Source of the DNA: an uncultured Peptococcaceae bacterium
GTDB taxonomy: Bacteria; Bacillota; Dehalobacteriia; UBA7702
DNA: 9,065 nucleotides
Direction of reading: 5' to 3'
NCBI GenBank assembly: GCA_937919295.1
Contig: CALFRX010000339.1
Location: 1-9,065, forward strand
This document shows, piece after piece, positions 1-6,872 of this stretch. The notes beneath the pieces were generated by a model. It saw only the letters and a list, made by a program, of their open reading frames with translations, ran no database searches and had not been told where the DNA came from. A program made the position numbers and the translations under genes. The number at the start of each line of letters is the position of its first letter. Position 1 is the first letter of the stretch.

Positions 1-2
1 AT

Positions 3-1205
3 TTATTCGATGACGTCGGAAACGACACCGGAACCAACGGTTCTGCCGCCTTCACGGATGGCGAAACGCAGACCTGCTTCAATGGCGATGGGGGTGATCA
101 GTTCGATGGTCATTTTGATGTTATCCCCAGGCATCACCATTTCCACGCCCTCCGGCAGCATGGCGACTCCGGTTACGTCCGTTGTTCTGAAGTAGAACTG
201 GGGACGGTAGCCGTTGAAGAAGGGCGTATGACGGCCGCCTTCTTCCTTGGTCAGGACGTATACTTCACTGTGGAATTTCGTATGGGGATGAATCGAATTG
301 GGCTTCGCCAATACTTGGCCACGCTCTACTTCTTTTCTTTCCACACCGCGGAGGAGGCAACCGATGTTTTCGCCGGCTTCGGCGTAGTCCATCATTTTAC
401 GGAACATTTCTACGCCGGTAACAACGGTTTTCCGGCTTTCTTCCTGCAATCCCACAATATGCACTTCGTCGCCGACTTTCACCTGACCGCGTTCTACACG
501 GCCCGTGACCACGGTGCCGCGGCCGGTAATGGTGAAAACGTCTTCGATGGGCATTAAGAAGGGTTTGTCGGTATCACGTTCCGGGGTGGGTACGTAGCTG
601 TCTACGGCATCCATCAATTCCCAGATCTTGCCGCACCATTTGCAATCTCTTTCCCCGCAACCGCATTCGCCGGCTTTCAGCGCGGAGCCTGAAATGATCG
701 GAATATCGTCGCCAGGGAATTCATATTCACTAAGCAGTTCCCGGACTTCCATTTCTACCAATTCCATCAATTCATCATCGTCCACCTGATCCGCTTTGTT
801 CAGGAATACCACGATGTAATGAACGCCAACCTGGCGGGCAAGTAAAATATGTTCTCTCGTCTGGGGCATCGGGCCGTCTGCCGCGGAGACCACTAAGATC
901 GCGCCGTCCATCTGGGCTGCGCCGGTGATCATGTTCTTCACATAGTCGGCGTGACCGGGGCAGTCCACGTGGGCATAGTGTCTTTTTTCCGTTTCATATT
1001 CCACGTGGGACGTGTTGATGGTGATACCACGTTCTCTTTCTTCCGGAGCCGCGTCAATTTCCGCGTAACTTCTTACCTGAGCGCCGCCGGCTTTTGACAG
1101 GCACGTCGTGATCGCCGCCGTCAGCGTCGTTTTACCATGGTCCACATGACCGATGGTGCCGATGTTTACATGGGGTTTTGTACGTTCGAATTTTTGTTTC
1201 GCCAT
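3..1205 (-). CDS. tuf: Translation elongation factor Tu (EF-Tu)
   Basis: EF-Tu is the cytoplasmic GTPase that delivers aminoacyl-tRNA to the ribosomal A site. The 400-residue product has every GTPase motif: G1 GHVDHGKT (19-26), G2 RGITI with Thr62, G3 DCPGH (81-85, with catalytic His85), G4 NKAD (136-139) and G5 SAL (174-176), followed by beta-barrel domains 2 and 3 to a normal C-terminus. I chose the ATG at 1203-1205 because it gives the usual MAKxKFERxKPHVN start and has AGGAGG at 1218-1223; the reading frame extends 14 codons further upstream but that part does not look like EF-Tu. Residues 181-191 form a CxC-x4-C-x2-C insert just after G5, known to me from clostridial EF-Tu proteins. The gene has its own promoter and lies after pepF, not after fusA as in a classical str operon. 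Identification is essentially certain; whether a second tuf copy exists cannot be seen. Confidence 0.98.
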   Translation of the reverse strand: MAKQKFERTKPHVNIGTIGHVDHGKTTLTAAITTCLSKAGGAQVRSYAEIDAAPEERERGITINTSHVEYETEKRHYAHVDCPGHADYVKNMITGAAQMDGAILVVSAADGPMPQTREHILLARQVGVHYIVVFLNKADQVDDDELMELVEMEVRELLSEYEFPGDDIPIISGSALKAGECGCGERDCKWCGKIWELMDAVDSYVPTPERDTDKPFLMPIEDVFTITGRGTVVTGRVERGQVKVGDEVHIVGLQEESRKTVVTGVEMFRKMMDYAEAGENIGCLLRGVERKEVERGQVLAKPNSIHPHTKFHSEVYVLTKEEGGRHTPFFNGYRPQFYFRTTDVTGVAMLPEGVEMVMPGDNIKMTIELITPIAIEAGLRFAIREGGRTVGSGVVSDVIE

Positions 1206-1260
1206 TTTTCCTGGGAACCTCCTGAAATAATGATATGTTGATTGCATACAGATCTACAGT

Positions 1261-1296
1261 TACGGTTATCATATTAAATTTTAACTGTTCTGTCAA
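1261..1296 (-). promoter_or_regulatory. Strong sigma-A-type promoter of tuf
   Basis: Read on the minus strand, a perfect -35 box TTGACA (plus-strand 1291-1296) is followed after exactly 17 bases by the -10 box TATGAT (1268-1273), five of six matches to consensus. The spacer is AT-rich. The predicted start of transcription is near 1261, which gives a leader of about 55 bases before the tuf ATG. This quality of promoter suits a highly expressed gene and suggests that tuf is transcribed independently of pepF. Confidence 0.85.
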
Positions 1297-1318
1297 TAAG
1301 TATTTACAGAGGAAACTC

Positions 1319-3121
1319 TCATTTTTTTAGGATTTCTCCTAACTCTTGAAGGCGCTCCCGAAACAGGGCAAAGACGCCGGGGATGGTCTCCCGCGCGGTC
1401 AAATCAACACCGGCTTTTTTCAGCAGTTCATTGGGATCCTCTAAACTGCCGCTTTGCAAAAAGGCAAGGTATTTTTCCACAGCTCCCGCTTCCCCGGCGA
1501 GGATTTTCCCGGCCAGATACTGGGCGGCGGCAAAACTGGTGGCGTATTTATAAACGTAGAAACCATTATAGAAATGGGGGATCCTGGCCCACTCCATGGC
1601 GATTTCATCATCGTAGACGATGCTGTCACCGAAATAATCACGGTTTAACTGCAAATAGATTGCAGAGAAATCATCGGCGGTGAGGGTTTCCATTTTTTCC
1701 GCCCGTTCATGGATGATCTTCTCAAATTCCGCAAACATGGTCTGCCGGAAGACGGTACCGCGGAACTCTTCCAGGTACTGATTGAGCAGAAAGGCCCTTT
1801 CCTTCTTATCTTGTGACGTTTTCAACAGATAGGCGGCCAACAGCGTTTCGTTCACCGTAGATGCCACTTCCGCCACGAAAATGCGGTAGTAGGCATATTG
1901 ATACGGCTGATGATGCCAGGAATAATAGGAATGGAGGGAATGGCCTAGTTCGTGAGCCATGGTAAAAACGCTGTTGAGATTGTTCTGATAGCTCATCAGC
2001 ACATAGGGATTGGTATTATAGACCCCCCAGGAATAGGCCCCGGAGGTCTTCCCCTCAGTTTCCCATATATCAAGCCAACGCTCATCCCTTGCTTTTTGCA
2101 GCAGACCGACGTATTCCTCGCCTAAGGGCGACAGGGCTTTTTTGATGATTTCAAACCCTTCCGTAAAGGGGATCTTACGGTCGGCGTCAGCAACGAGATG
2201 AGTATAAACGTCGTAAAAATGAAGTTCGTCGACGTTTAAAATCTCTTTGCGTAACAGCAGATAATCCTGAAAAGCGTCAAGGTTATCTCTCACCGCCTGA
2301 ATCAGATTGTTATAAAGGGTTTCGTCAACCGCATCAGCAAAGAGCGCATCATTTAGAGCCGAGGGATAATGGCGAACCTTGGCAAAGAACACATCCTTTT
2401 TGACACTGCCGCTTAAGGTGGCGGCAACGGTGTTACGGTAATTTTTATAGGAGGCATACAGTCCCTGAAAAGCGTCTTTTCTGACGCGGCGGTCTTTGTT
2501 CTCCATCAATTTGATGAAATTGCCATGGGAGATCCGGATGGTTTCCCCATCTTCGTCCTTGATTTCGGGGAATTGCAGATCAGCCTCGTTAAACATGGTG
2601 AAAGCGTTTTGGGCGCTTTCCGCCATTTCCCCTGTCATGGCCAAAATCTCTTCTTCTCTGAGACTCAGGGTATGGGGGGCGAAGCGCAGCAAATCGTCGA
2701 ACATTCTCGTATAAGGACGAAGGGGTTCGTAGGCAGCAATCAGCTCTTTGATTTTTTCTTCACCGGCAGCCAAGATCTCCGGCACGAAGAAGGCGGACTT
2801 TTCCGAAGCCTTGACCATCAGCCCCATGGCCCGGTCACGCAGTCCCTGATAACGGTTGACGCGGTTATCCTCGTCCAACTTCATTTTGGCGTAGACAAAG
2901 AGATCGTCTAAAATCAGCTCCAAGGCTTCACGGGCTTTCAAGTAGCCGTAGAGGGTTTCCCCGCTTTCCGTCAATTTTCCCTGATACCCGGGAAGCTCTT
3001 TTAGTTGCTCTTGGGCGGCGGCAAAATCGCTTTCCCAGACCTCGCTATTTGGGTAAATCTTTTCCAAATCCCAGCGATCGCTTTCCGGGATTTCCGTTCT
3101 TTTCTTCAGTTTTTCTGCCAT
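1319..3121 (-). CDS. pepF: Oligoendopeptidase F (peptidase family M3)
   Basis: This is a zinc metallopeptidase of the M3 family that cleaves short peptides, normally in the cytoplasm (no signal peptide is visible). The 600-residue length is typical of PepF. The zinc site is HELGH at residues 390-394, with the third ligand most likely Glu418 in the following AEVASTVNE segment. The C-terminal IPHFY and YVYKYATS segments carry the His and Tyr residues expected to hold the substrate in this family. The helical N-terminal region (about 1-190) matches the M3 N-terminal domain. I chose the ATG at 3119-3121 because AAAGGA lies six bases upstream and the protein then starts MAEKLKKRTEIPESDRW, as in homologues; the frame is open 31 codons further upstream, but that stretch looks non-coding. 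It is divergent from the YkgJ-type gene and precedes tuf in the same direction, with no strong terminator between them. Confidence 0.95.
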   Translation of the reverse strand: MAEKLKKRTEIPESDRWDLEKIYPNSEVWESDFAAAQEQLKELPGYQGKLTESGETLYGYLKAREALELILDDLFVYAKMKLDEDNRVNRYQGLRDRAMGLMVKASEKSAFFVPEILAAGEEKIKELIAAYEPLRPYTRMFDDLLRFAPHTLSLREEEILAMTGEMAESAQNAFTMFNEADLQFPEIKDEDGETIRISHGNFIKLMENKDRRVRKDAFQGLYASYKNYRNTVAATLSGSVKKDVFFAKVRHYPSALNDALFADAVDETLYNNLIQAVRDNLDAFQDYLLLRKEILNVDELHFYDVYTHLVADADRKIPFTEGFEIIKKALSPLGEEYVGLLQKARDERWLDIWETEGKTSGAYSWGVYNTNPYVLMSYQNNLNSVFTMAHELGHSLHSYYSWHHQPYQYAYYRIFVAEVASTVNETLLAAYLLKTSQDKKERAFLLNQYLEEFRGTVFRQTMFAEFEKIIHERAEKMETLTADDFSAIYLQLNRDYFGDSIVYDDEIAMEWARIPHFYNGFYVYKYATSFAAAQYLAGKILAGEAGAVEKYLAFLQSGSLEDPNELLKKAGVDLTARETIPGVFALFRERLQELGEILKK

Positions 3122-3191
3122 AACATATCCTTTCTGTTTCATACCATCATTATTTTTCACCAAACATCCCTTGTCCCGCCAAAAAATAGAC

Positions 3192-3227
3192 TTGCGAAAA
3201 CACCTATAATTCATTATGATTAAAGTA
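3192..3227 (+). promoter_or_regulatory. Possible promoter of the YkgJ-type gene, start at its ATG
   Basis: TTGCGA (3192-3197, four of six matches to the -35 consensus) is separated by 17 bases from TATGAT (3215-3220, five of six matches to the -10 consensus). Counting seven bases from the end of the -10 box puts the transcription start at 3227, the A of the start codon itself. A second TATAAT at 3205-3210 lacks a good -35 box and would give a leader of only about ten bases. Confidence 0.45.
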
Positions 3228-3838
3228 TGGAAGATAAAAAACTACCTTTAAATATAGAACTCCTTGCCATGGAGGACGGTTTCGCTTACGATGTCACCAT
3301 TCTTGACGAAAACGCCACCGTCGGCCAGTACATAGATCTCCTCGACGCTTTCCTTGCGGAGAAGATCGCCCCCTGTATCGGCTGTGATCTCTGTTGCAAA
3401 CAGCGGATCCCCCTGACTCTGCCGGATCTTTACGCCTATGCTGGCAGAAAGCGGGAAGATATCGAGGCATTTCTCAAGGAGAAAACATTGATCCGAAAAA
3501 GCGGCGTCGTTTACGACATACAGCTTGCTCAAAGGGACGACGGCAGCTGCATCTACTTGGATCGGCAAAACCGGCGCTGTCTCGACCATGACCACCGCAG
3601 CTTGGTCTGTCACACCTATATCTGTCTGCCCCAGACAAAACGGGCCAGAGATCTTAGGGAAGAGCTGATCAACAAGGGTGAGGACGCCCTATTCGGCGCC
3701 GTCTTTGCCCTAAATCTTTTAGAGGACTCCCAAGGCCCGAAAAACTACCGGGTAAACCCTCTTTGGCAGGACAAATCCTTCGCTGAAATCAAACTGAAGG
3801 AAGTGCTGTCCCCGTCAGTTTATGAAGCGCTGCTTTGA
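3227..3838 (+). CDS. YkgJ-type cysteine-cluster protein (putative Zn/Fe-chelating domain)
   Basis: The 203-residue protein shows the signature of the YkgJ family, described as a putative zinc- or iron-chelating domain of unknown role: CxxCxxCC at residues 50-57, then Cys108, Cys118, Cys128 and Cys133 in a GSCIYLD...RRC...VCHTYIC arrangement. All eight cysteines are positioned to bind metal. It has no signal peptide or membrane segment, so it should be cytoplasmic. The ATG at 3227 has no Shine-Dalgarno sequence, and a -10 box ends six bases before it, so initiation may be leaderless. The next in-frame ATG (3269) also lacks a ribosome binding site. The gene diverges from pepF, and its last 50 bases overlap the 3' end of the opposing gene. 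The family call is confident; the substrate or partner is unknown. Confidence 0.85.
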   Translation: MEDKKLPLNIELLAMEDGFAYDVTILDENATVGQYIDLLDAFLAEKIAPCIGCDLCCKQRIPLTLPDLYAYAGRKREDIEAFLKEKTLIRKSGVVYDIQLAQRDDGSCIYLDRQNRRCLDHDHRSLVCHTYICLPQTKRARDLREELINKGEDALFGAVFALNLLEDSQGPKNYRVNPLWQDKSFAEIKLKEVLSPSVYEALL

Positions 3839-4547
3839 TCTTCAGGGTGGTTTCTGCCATAAAATCATCGTAGAGTGGATCAATGATCTCCGCTGCGATA
3901 CCAATCAGTTTTATGAGATCTTCTTTGTTGCAGCCAACAATGTTGTGACGGCGCTTTAAGGATGTGATAAATTTTTCCGCCATCCCGTTGATATCGTTAC
4001 CATCAAGGCTATAAAAACCGGAAACAACGATGAACATTTCACGGATGCTCTCACCCGGCAGTTGCAGATAATCAGCGAGAAAGTCGCCGCAAAAGGACTG
4101 CCTCGTGACGGGTAACGCGGTGATCAGATTTTTTGCGATCTGGGGGCAGCGTCGTTCGGTAACCACGTCAAAGCCCATTTCGATGATATTGTGGGCTTTC
4201 CACAAAGCCATCTGAGACGGCAATTGACAGGCCGCCGCCACTTCGTTGACAATGGCCTCACCTTTCTGAAAACAAAAGCCGGGGCGGATGCCATGGTATT
4301 CCTCATCGGCGTAATAATCGATCCCCGGCAAAGCGGTACCGTGAGTCAGGGCGCCGAGTGTGAAATCCAGCCGGGAAACGTCCTTTTCCTGGGCGTAATG
4401 ATACATATCAAGGCCTATTTCATGGCAAAGATTGCGGCCCAGTCCCAAATAGGAGCCGTAATCAGGGAAAAGCGCGCCCAAGGCCGTCTGTTTGTTTTCG
4501 TACCCCAAAACCGTTTTTGCCGTATATAAGTGTGTCAAAGGAAACAT
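3789..4547 (-). CDS. Hypothetical protein resembling zinc-dependent phospholipase C
   Basis: The 252-residue protein has no function that I recognise with certainty. Its layout resembles the zinc-dependent phospholipase C/D fold: an N-terminal HLYTA with His6, an LGALFPDY segment with Asp29, His42, LGALTHG with His69, Asp77, and a helix AHNIIEMGFD holding His119, Glu123 and Asp127. These are plausible metal ligands. It has no clear signal peptide, unlike secreted phospholipases, so an intracellular hydrolase or a non-catalytic relative is also possible. I chose the ATG at 4545-4547 because GAGGAAGG lies six bases upstream; the longer frame to 4619 starts in promoter-like DNA. It is divergent from the YitT-family gene and convergent with the YkgJ-type gene, overlapping its 3' end by 50 bases. 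The gene is very likely real; the family assignment is tentative. Confidence 0.75.
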   Translation of the reverse strand: MFPLTHLYTAKTVLGYENKQTALGALFPDYGSYLGLGRNLCHEIGLDMYHYAQEKDVSRLDFTLGALTHGTALPGIDYYADEEYHGIRPGFCFQKGEAIVNEVAAACQLPSQMALWKAHNIIEMGFDVVTERRCPQIAKNLITALPVTRQSFCGDFLADYLQLPGESIREMFIVVSGFYSLDGNDINGMAEKFITSLKRRHNIVGCNKEDLIKLIGIAAEIIDPLYDDFMAETTLKIKAALHKLTGTALPSV

Positions 4548-4583
4548 AATAACCCTTCCTCTTATCTGAATAGTATGGATCGT

Positions 4584-4619
4584 TTCTCCCATCTTAAAAC
4601 ATTTTTTCCCATTTGACAA
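4584..4619 (-). promoter_or_regulatory. Promoter of the phospholipase-C-like gene
   Basis: On the minus strand, TTGTCA (plus-strand 4614-4619, five of six -35 matches) is followed after 17 bases by TAAGAT (4591-4596, four of six -10 matches). Transcription would begin near 4584 and leave a leader of about 36 bases before the ATG. The plus strand of the same spot reads TTGACA (4613-4618), but no -10 box lies at the right distance for the divergent gene, so I assign the site to the minus strand. Confidence 0.55.
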
Positions 4620-4648
4620 GTGGGCTGTCGTTCCCTTTCGGAGGCGTC

Positions 4649-5689
4649 ATGAAAATTCATTATCAAACCGTCTTTAATAAAAATACCCTTTTCGACCTAT
4701 CTTCGATCTTTGTGGGTTCCCTTTTATGGGTCATCGCCATCAACGCCCTACTGGTGCCCAATGGCCTGCTTTCCGGTGGCTTCACCGGGATCGCCATCAT
4801 CATCAACAATATCTGGCCGGCGATTCCCCTTTCCGTCGGCATCTATGCCCTGAATATCCCCGCTCTGCTCTGGGCGATAAAAGAACTGAACAAGCGGTTT
4901 CTCTTCTATACGGTTTTTGCCGTTACGGTTCAGTCGCTGCTTATACAGTTGCTGGAGAACATGCCCTATTACAAAGGCGACGTCATGCTGGCGGCCATTT
5001 TCGCCGGGGTATTGGGGGGCATCGGCGGCGGCGTGGTCATTCGCCGCAGCGGAAGCAGCGGCGGCACCGATATCATCGGCATCATCGTCAAAAAGAAATG
5101 GGGCTACAGCGTCGGCACCGTAGGCCTTGTTTTCAATCTTTTCGTCCTCGCCGCCTGTGCTTTCCTCTACGGTCTGGAAATCGCCATGTTTACGGTGATC
5201 TTCATCGCCATCTGTTCCATGGCCACAGACAAAGCCATCCAGGGGATCAGCAAAAGGTATACGGCGATGATCATTACTTCCAAGCCCAATCAAATGAAGA
5301 CCGCGATCTTTAACCGCCTCCACCGCGGTGTTACCTTCATCCACGGCAAAGGCGCTTTCTCCGGCGACCAGAAAGATATCGTCTACTGCGCCATCAACCA
5401 GTATGAATTGGCCGCGCTTAAAGATATACTCTACACCATTGATCCCAACGCCTTTATGACCATTACTGAGACAACGGAGATTTACGGCCACTTCCGCAAT
5501 ACCTTTAAGGAAACGACGATGCTCACAGCGGAGGAAATGGAAAACAACGCTCTAAACGATGTTTTGGGCGCCTATTCCGCTGCCATTGACCCAAAACGAG
5601 CCATCGTGGAAATCGTTGATAAAGATCGGGAAGTCGTTGATGAAGAAAACATTGATGTAGAAATCATTGAGGACGAAGAAGGCCGGTAA
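4649..5689 (+). CDS. YitT family membrane protein (DUF161 + DUF2179) with acidic tail
   Basis: The 346-residue protein is an integral membrane protein of the YitT family, whose transport or other role is not established. Hydrophobic segments lie at about 15-35, 44-53, 62-78, 86-102, 112-131 and 155-188. The family signature is RSGSSGGTDIIG (133-144). A soluble DUF2179-type domain follows (about 200-285, including VTFIHGKGAFSG and AFMTITETTEIYG). Residues 288-346 form an extra tail that is strongly acidic at its end; I expect most relatives to stop near 280-290. I chose the ATG at 4649-4651, with GGAGG at 4640-4644, over the upstream TTG at 4613. The spacing of four bases is short but no better start is seen. 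It is divergent from the phospholipase-C-like gene and is followed by non-coding DNA with a hairpin. Confidence 0.92.
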   Translation: MKIHYQTVFNKNTLFDLSSIFVGSLLWVIAINALLVPNGLLSGGFTGIAIIINNIWPAIPLSVGIYALNIPALLWAIKELNKRFLFYTVFAVTVQSLLIQLLENMPYYKGDVMLAAIFAGVLGGIGGGVVIRRSGSSGGTDIIGIIVKKKWGYSVGTVGLVFNLFVLAACAFLYGLEIAMFTVIFIAICSMATDKAIQGISKRYTAMIITSKPNQMKTAIFNRLHRGVTFIHGKGAFSGDQKDIVYCAINQYELAALKDILYTIDPNAFMTITETTEIYGHFRNTFKETTMLTAEEMENNALNDVLGAYSAAIDPKRAIVEIVDKDREVVDEENIDVEIIEDEEGR

Positions 5690-5741
5690 TTTCCAATTCC
5701 CTGATTTATTCCGGGACGAAAACTAAATAGAATGTAATAAA

Positions 5742-5771
5742 GAGGGTCTGCACGATCACGTGCAGACCCTC
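5742..5771. repeat. Perfect 13-bp hairpin after the YitT gene, possible terminator
   Basis: The left arm GAGGGTCTGCACG (5742-5754) pairs perfectly with the right arm CGTGCAGACCCTC (5759-5771) around an ATCA loop. It begins 52 bases after the YitT stop codon. The plus strand after it reads ACAGTCTG, with no T-run, so it is not a textbook intrinsic terminator in that direction; on the minus strand it is followed by TTTATT. It shares the GGGTCTGC core with the hairpin at 6873-6915. It may act as a terminator, an mRNA 3'-end stabiliser or a dispersed palindromic element. Confidence 0.7.
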
Positions 5772-5867
5772 ACAGTCTGTAGACAAAATGCGCGTAAATA
5801 AAATTTTCCGGCAAAATCACAGATCACTGAGAAACCACATGGCGCAAGGGGAAATCAATACCGATGA

Positions 5868-5892
5868 TATGTAAAAAACAACCACTTACATA
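5868..5892. promoter_or_regulatory. Inverted repeat upstream of the LytTR promoter, possible operator
   Basis: TATGTAA (5868-5874) and its exact inverse TTACATA (5886-5892) are separated by 11 bases. The second arm ends eight bases before the predicted -35 box of the LytTR operon. That position would suit binding by an activator. Arms of seven AT-rich bases can arise by chance, so this is only a candidate site. Confidence 0.4.
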
Positions 5893-5899
5893 AATTCTA

Positions 5900-5928
5900 T
5901 GGAAAACAACGCCTTTTTCCCATATACT
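5900..5928 (+). promoter_or_regulatory. Candidate promoter of the LytTR/DUF3021 operon
   Basis: TGGAAA (5900-5905, four of six -35 matches) lies 17 bases before TATACT (5923-5928, five of six -10 matches). The start of transcription would be near 5935, which leaves a leader of about 23 bases that includes the GGAGGT ribosome binding site at 5946-5951. The weak -35 box would fit a promoter that needs an activator. Confidence 0.4.
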
Positions 5929-5957
5929 GTGATTACAATGAGATTGGAGGTGACATG

Positions 5958-6398
5958 ATGCAGGTTGAAATAAAGATTGACGAAAAATGTACTGAGCCGA
6001 AGATTATCATTGTGACCGACAGAATGACCGATGAAATAAACGAGCTTGTCAAAAGGATTTCTGAGCAGACGCCCCTTTTTTTGGTGGGTTTTAAAAACAG
6101 TGAAGCAACAATTCTTCACCCCGATAACATAATCCACATTTACGCCGCCAATCAAAAAGTCTATGCTGTAACCGATGGCGGTAACTATACGGTGAGACTG
6201 CGGCTATATGAGATCGAAGAACGGCTTTATCCCTTGGGCTTTGTACGGATATCCGGTTCGGAAATCATCAATTTGAAAAAGGTAAAAGGCTTCGACCTGG
6301 GGTTTTCAGGTACTATTTGCGTCAATTTTCAAAATGGCTCAACCGCTTATGTTTCAAGGCGTTATGTCGCGAAAATCAAGCGAGTATTGGGAATTTGA
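5958..6398 (+). CDS. LytTR-family DNA-binding transcriptional regulator
   Basis: The 146-residue protein has a short N-terminal region (about 1-40, MQVEIKIDEK onward) and a C-terminal LytTR DNA-binding domain (about 45-145). The typical features of the domain are seen: the ILHPDNIIHIYA strand, the YEIEERL helix, GFVRISGSEIINLKKVKGF, and the closing VSRRYVAKIKRVLG. There is no receiver domain, so it is not a classical response regulator. Two ATGs lie side by side at 5955 and 5958. I chose the second because it is seven bases from GGAGG (5946-5950), against four for the first. Its stop codon overlaps the ribosome binding site of the DUF3021 gene, so the two are translationally linked. This regulator plus membrane protein pair resembles LytTR regulatory systems such as HdrRM and BrsRM of streptococci, in which the membrane protein restrains the regulator. 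That role is inferred here. Confidence 0.92.
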   Translation: MQVEIKIDEKCTEPKIIIVTDRMTDEINELVKRISEQTPLFLVGFKNSEATILHPDNIIHIYAANQKVYAVTDGGNYTVRLRLYEIEERLYPLGFVRISGSEIINLKKVKGFDLGFSGTICVNFQNGSTAYVSRRYVAKIKRVLGI

Positions 6399-6408
6399 GG
6401 TGAGTAAA

Positions 6409-6864
6409 ATGAAGAAAAAGGCATTTCAACGTGGTCTTCTGGGCTTTCCCCTTGGTGTTTTTATCGGATATACCATAACAATATTGATTTCACTATTCAT
6501 CGCGGATGGCGATTATTCCCCTTGTGTACCTGCACTTGTCGATGAATTCGGCAGTGAAACCGGCGCGGTTGTATTTCAGGCGGCGATGTGCGGTATTTTG
6601 GGGTCAGCCTTTGCGGTGGCATCCCTTATATGGGAAAAAGAAAATTGGAGTATTATAAAACAGACAGGTATCTACTTTCTTGTCGCTTCAATAACCATGT
6701 TTCCCATCGCCTATTTTACTCGTTGGATGGAACGCTCTGTCTCCGGTTTTCTACTATATTTCGGTATTTTTGCCGCTGTTTTTGTGTTCATGTGGGTGAT
6801 CCAATACTGTATTTGGAGAAAGAAAATCAAGAGTATCAATCAAAAGATAGAAGAAAGAACGTAA
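6409..6864 (+). CDS. DUF3021 family four-helix membrane protein
   Basis: The 151-residue protein begins MKKKAFQRGLLGFPLGVFIG and has four hydrophobic segments (about 9-31, 55-75, 86-104 and 112-135), with a positively charged C-terminal end (WRKKIKSINQK). This size, topology and position directly after a LytTR regulator are what is known for DUF3021 proteins. The likely role is a membrane partner that controls the LytTR protein, possibly by sensing a membrane state; this is inference from related pairs. I chose the ATG at 6409-6411, because GAGGTG at 6397-6402 lies six bases upstream and overlaps the stop codon of the LytTR gene. The gap between the two genes is ten bases, so they are one operon. 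A hairpin follows the stop codon within nine bases. Confidence 0.9.
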   Translation: MKKKAFQRGLLGFPLGVFIGYTITILISLFIADGDYSPCVPALVDEFGSETGAVVFQAAMCGILGSAFAVASLIWEKENWSIIKQTGIYFLVASITMFPIAYFTRWMERSVSGFLLYFGIFAAVFVFMWVIQYCIWRKKIKSINQKIEERT

Positions 6865-6872
6865 TATTATTA

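Larger units (their letters stand above)
5690..5957. other. Intergenic region between YitT gene and LytTR operon
   Basis: This 268-base stretch holds a perfect hairpin (5742-5771), an inverted repeat (5868-5892) and a probable promoter (5900-5928). A 28-codon frame from the ATG at 5788 has no ribosome binding site and no recognisable product, so I do not call it a gene. I see no RNA gene here. Confidence 0.6.

Noticed and set aside
1300..1321. A small hairpin (AGAG / CTCT) just after the pepF stop codon as a terminator.
   Set aside because: The stem is only four base pairs and no T-run follows in the direction of transcription.
4613..4641. A plus-strand TTGACA at 4613-4618 as a promoter for the YitT gene.
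   Set aside because: The sequence 17 bases further on (TTTCGG) is not a -10 box, while the same site fits a minus-strand promoter well.
4748..5491. A 247-residue open frame on the minus strand inside the YitT gene.
   Set aside because: It is antisense to a clear membrane protein gene, its translation is low-complexity and rich in Asp, Gly and Ala, and it has no start signal.
5788..5874. A 28-codon frame starting ATG CGC GTA between the YitT gene and the LytTR operon.
   Set aside because: It has no ribosome binding site, no recognisable sequence, and lies in DNA that looks regulatory.
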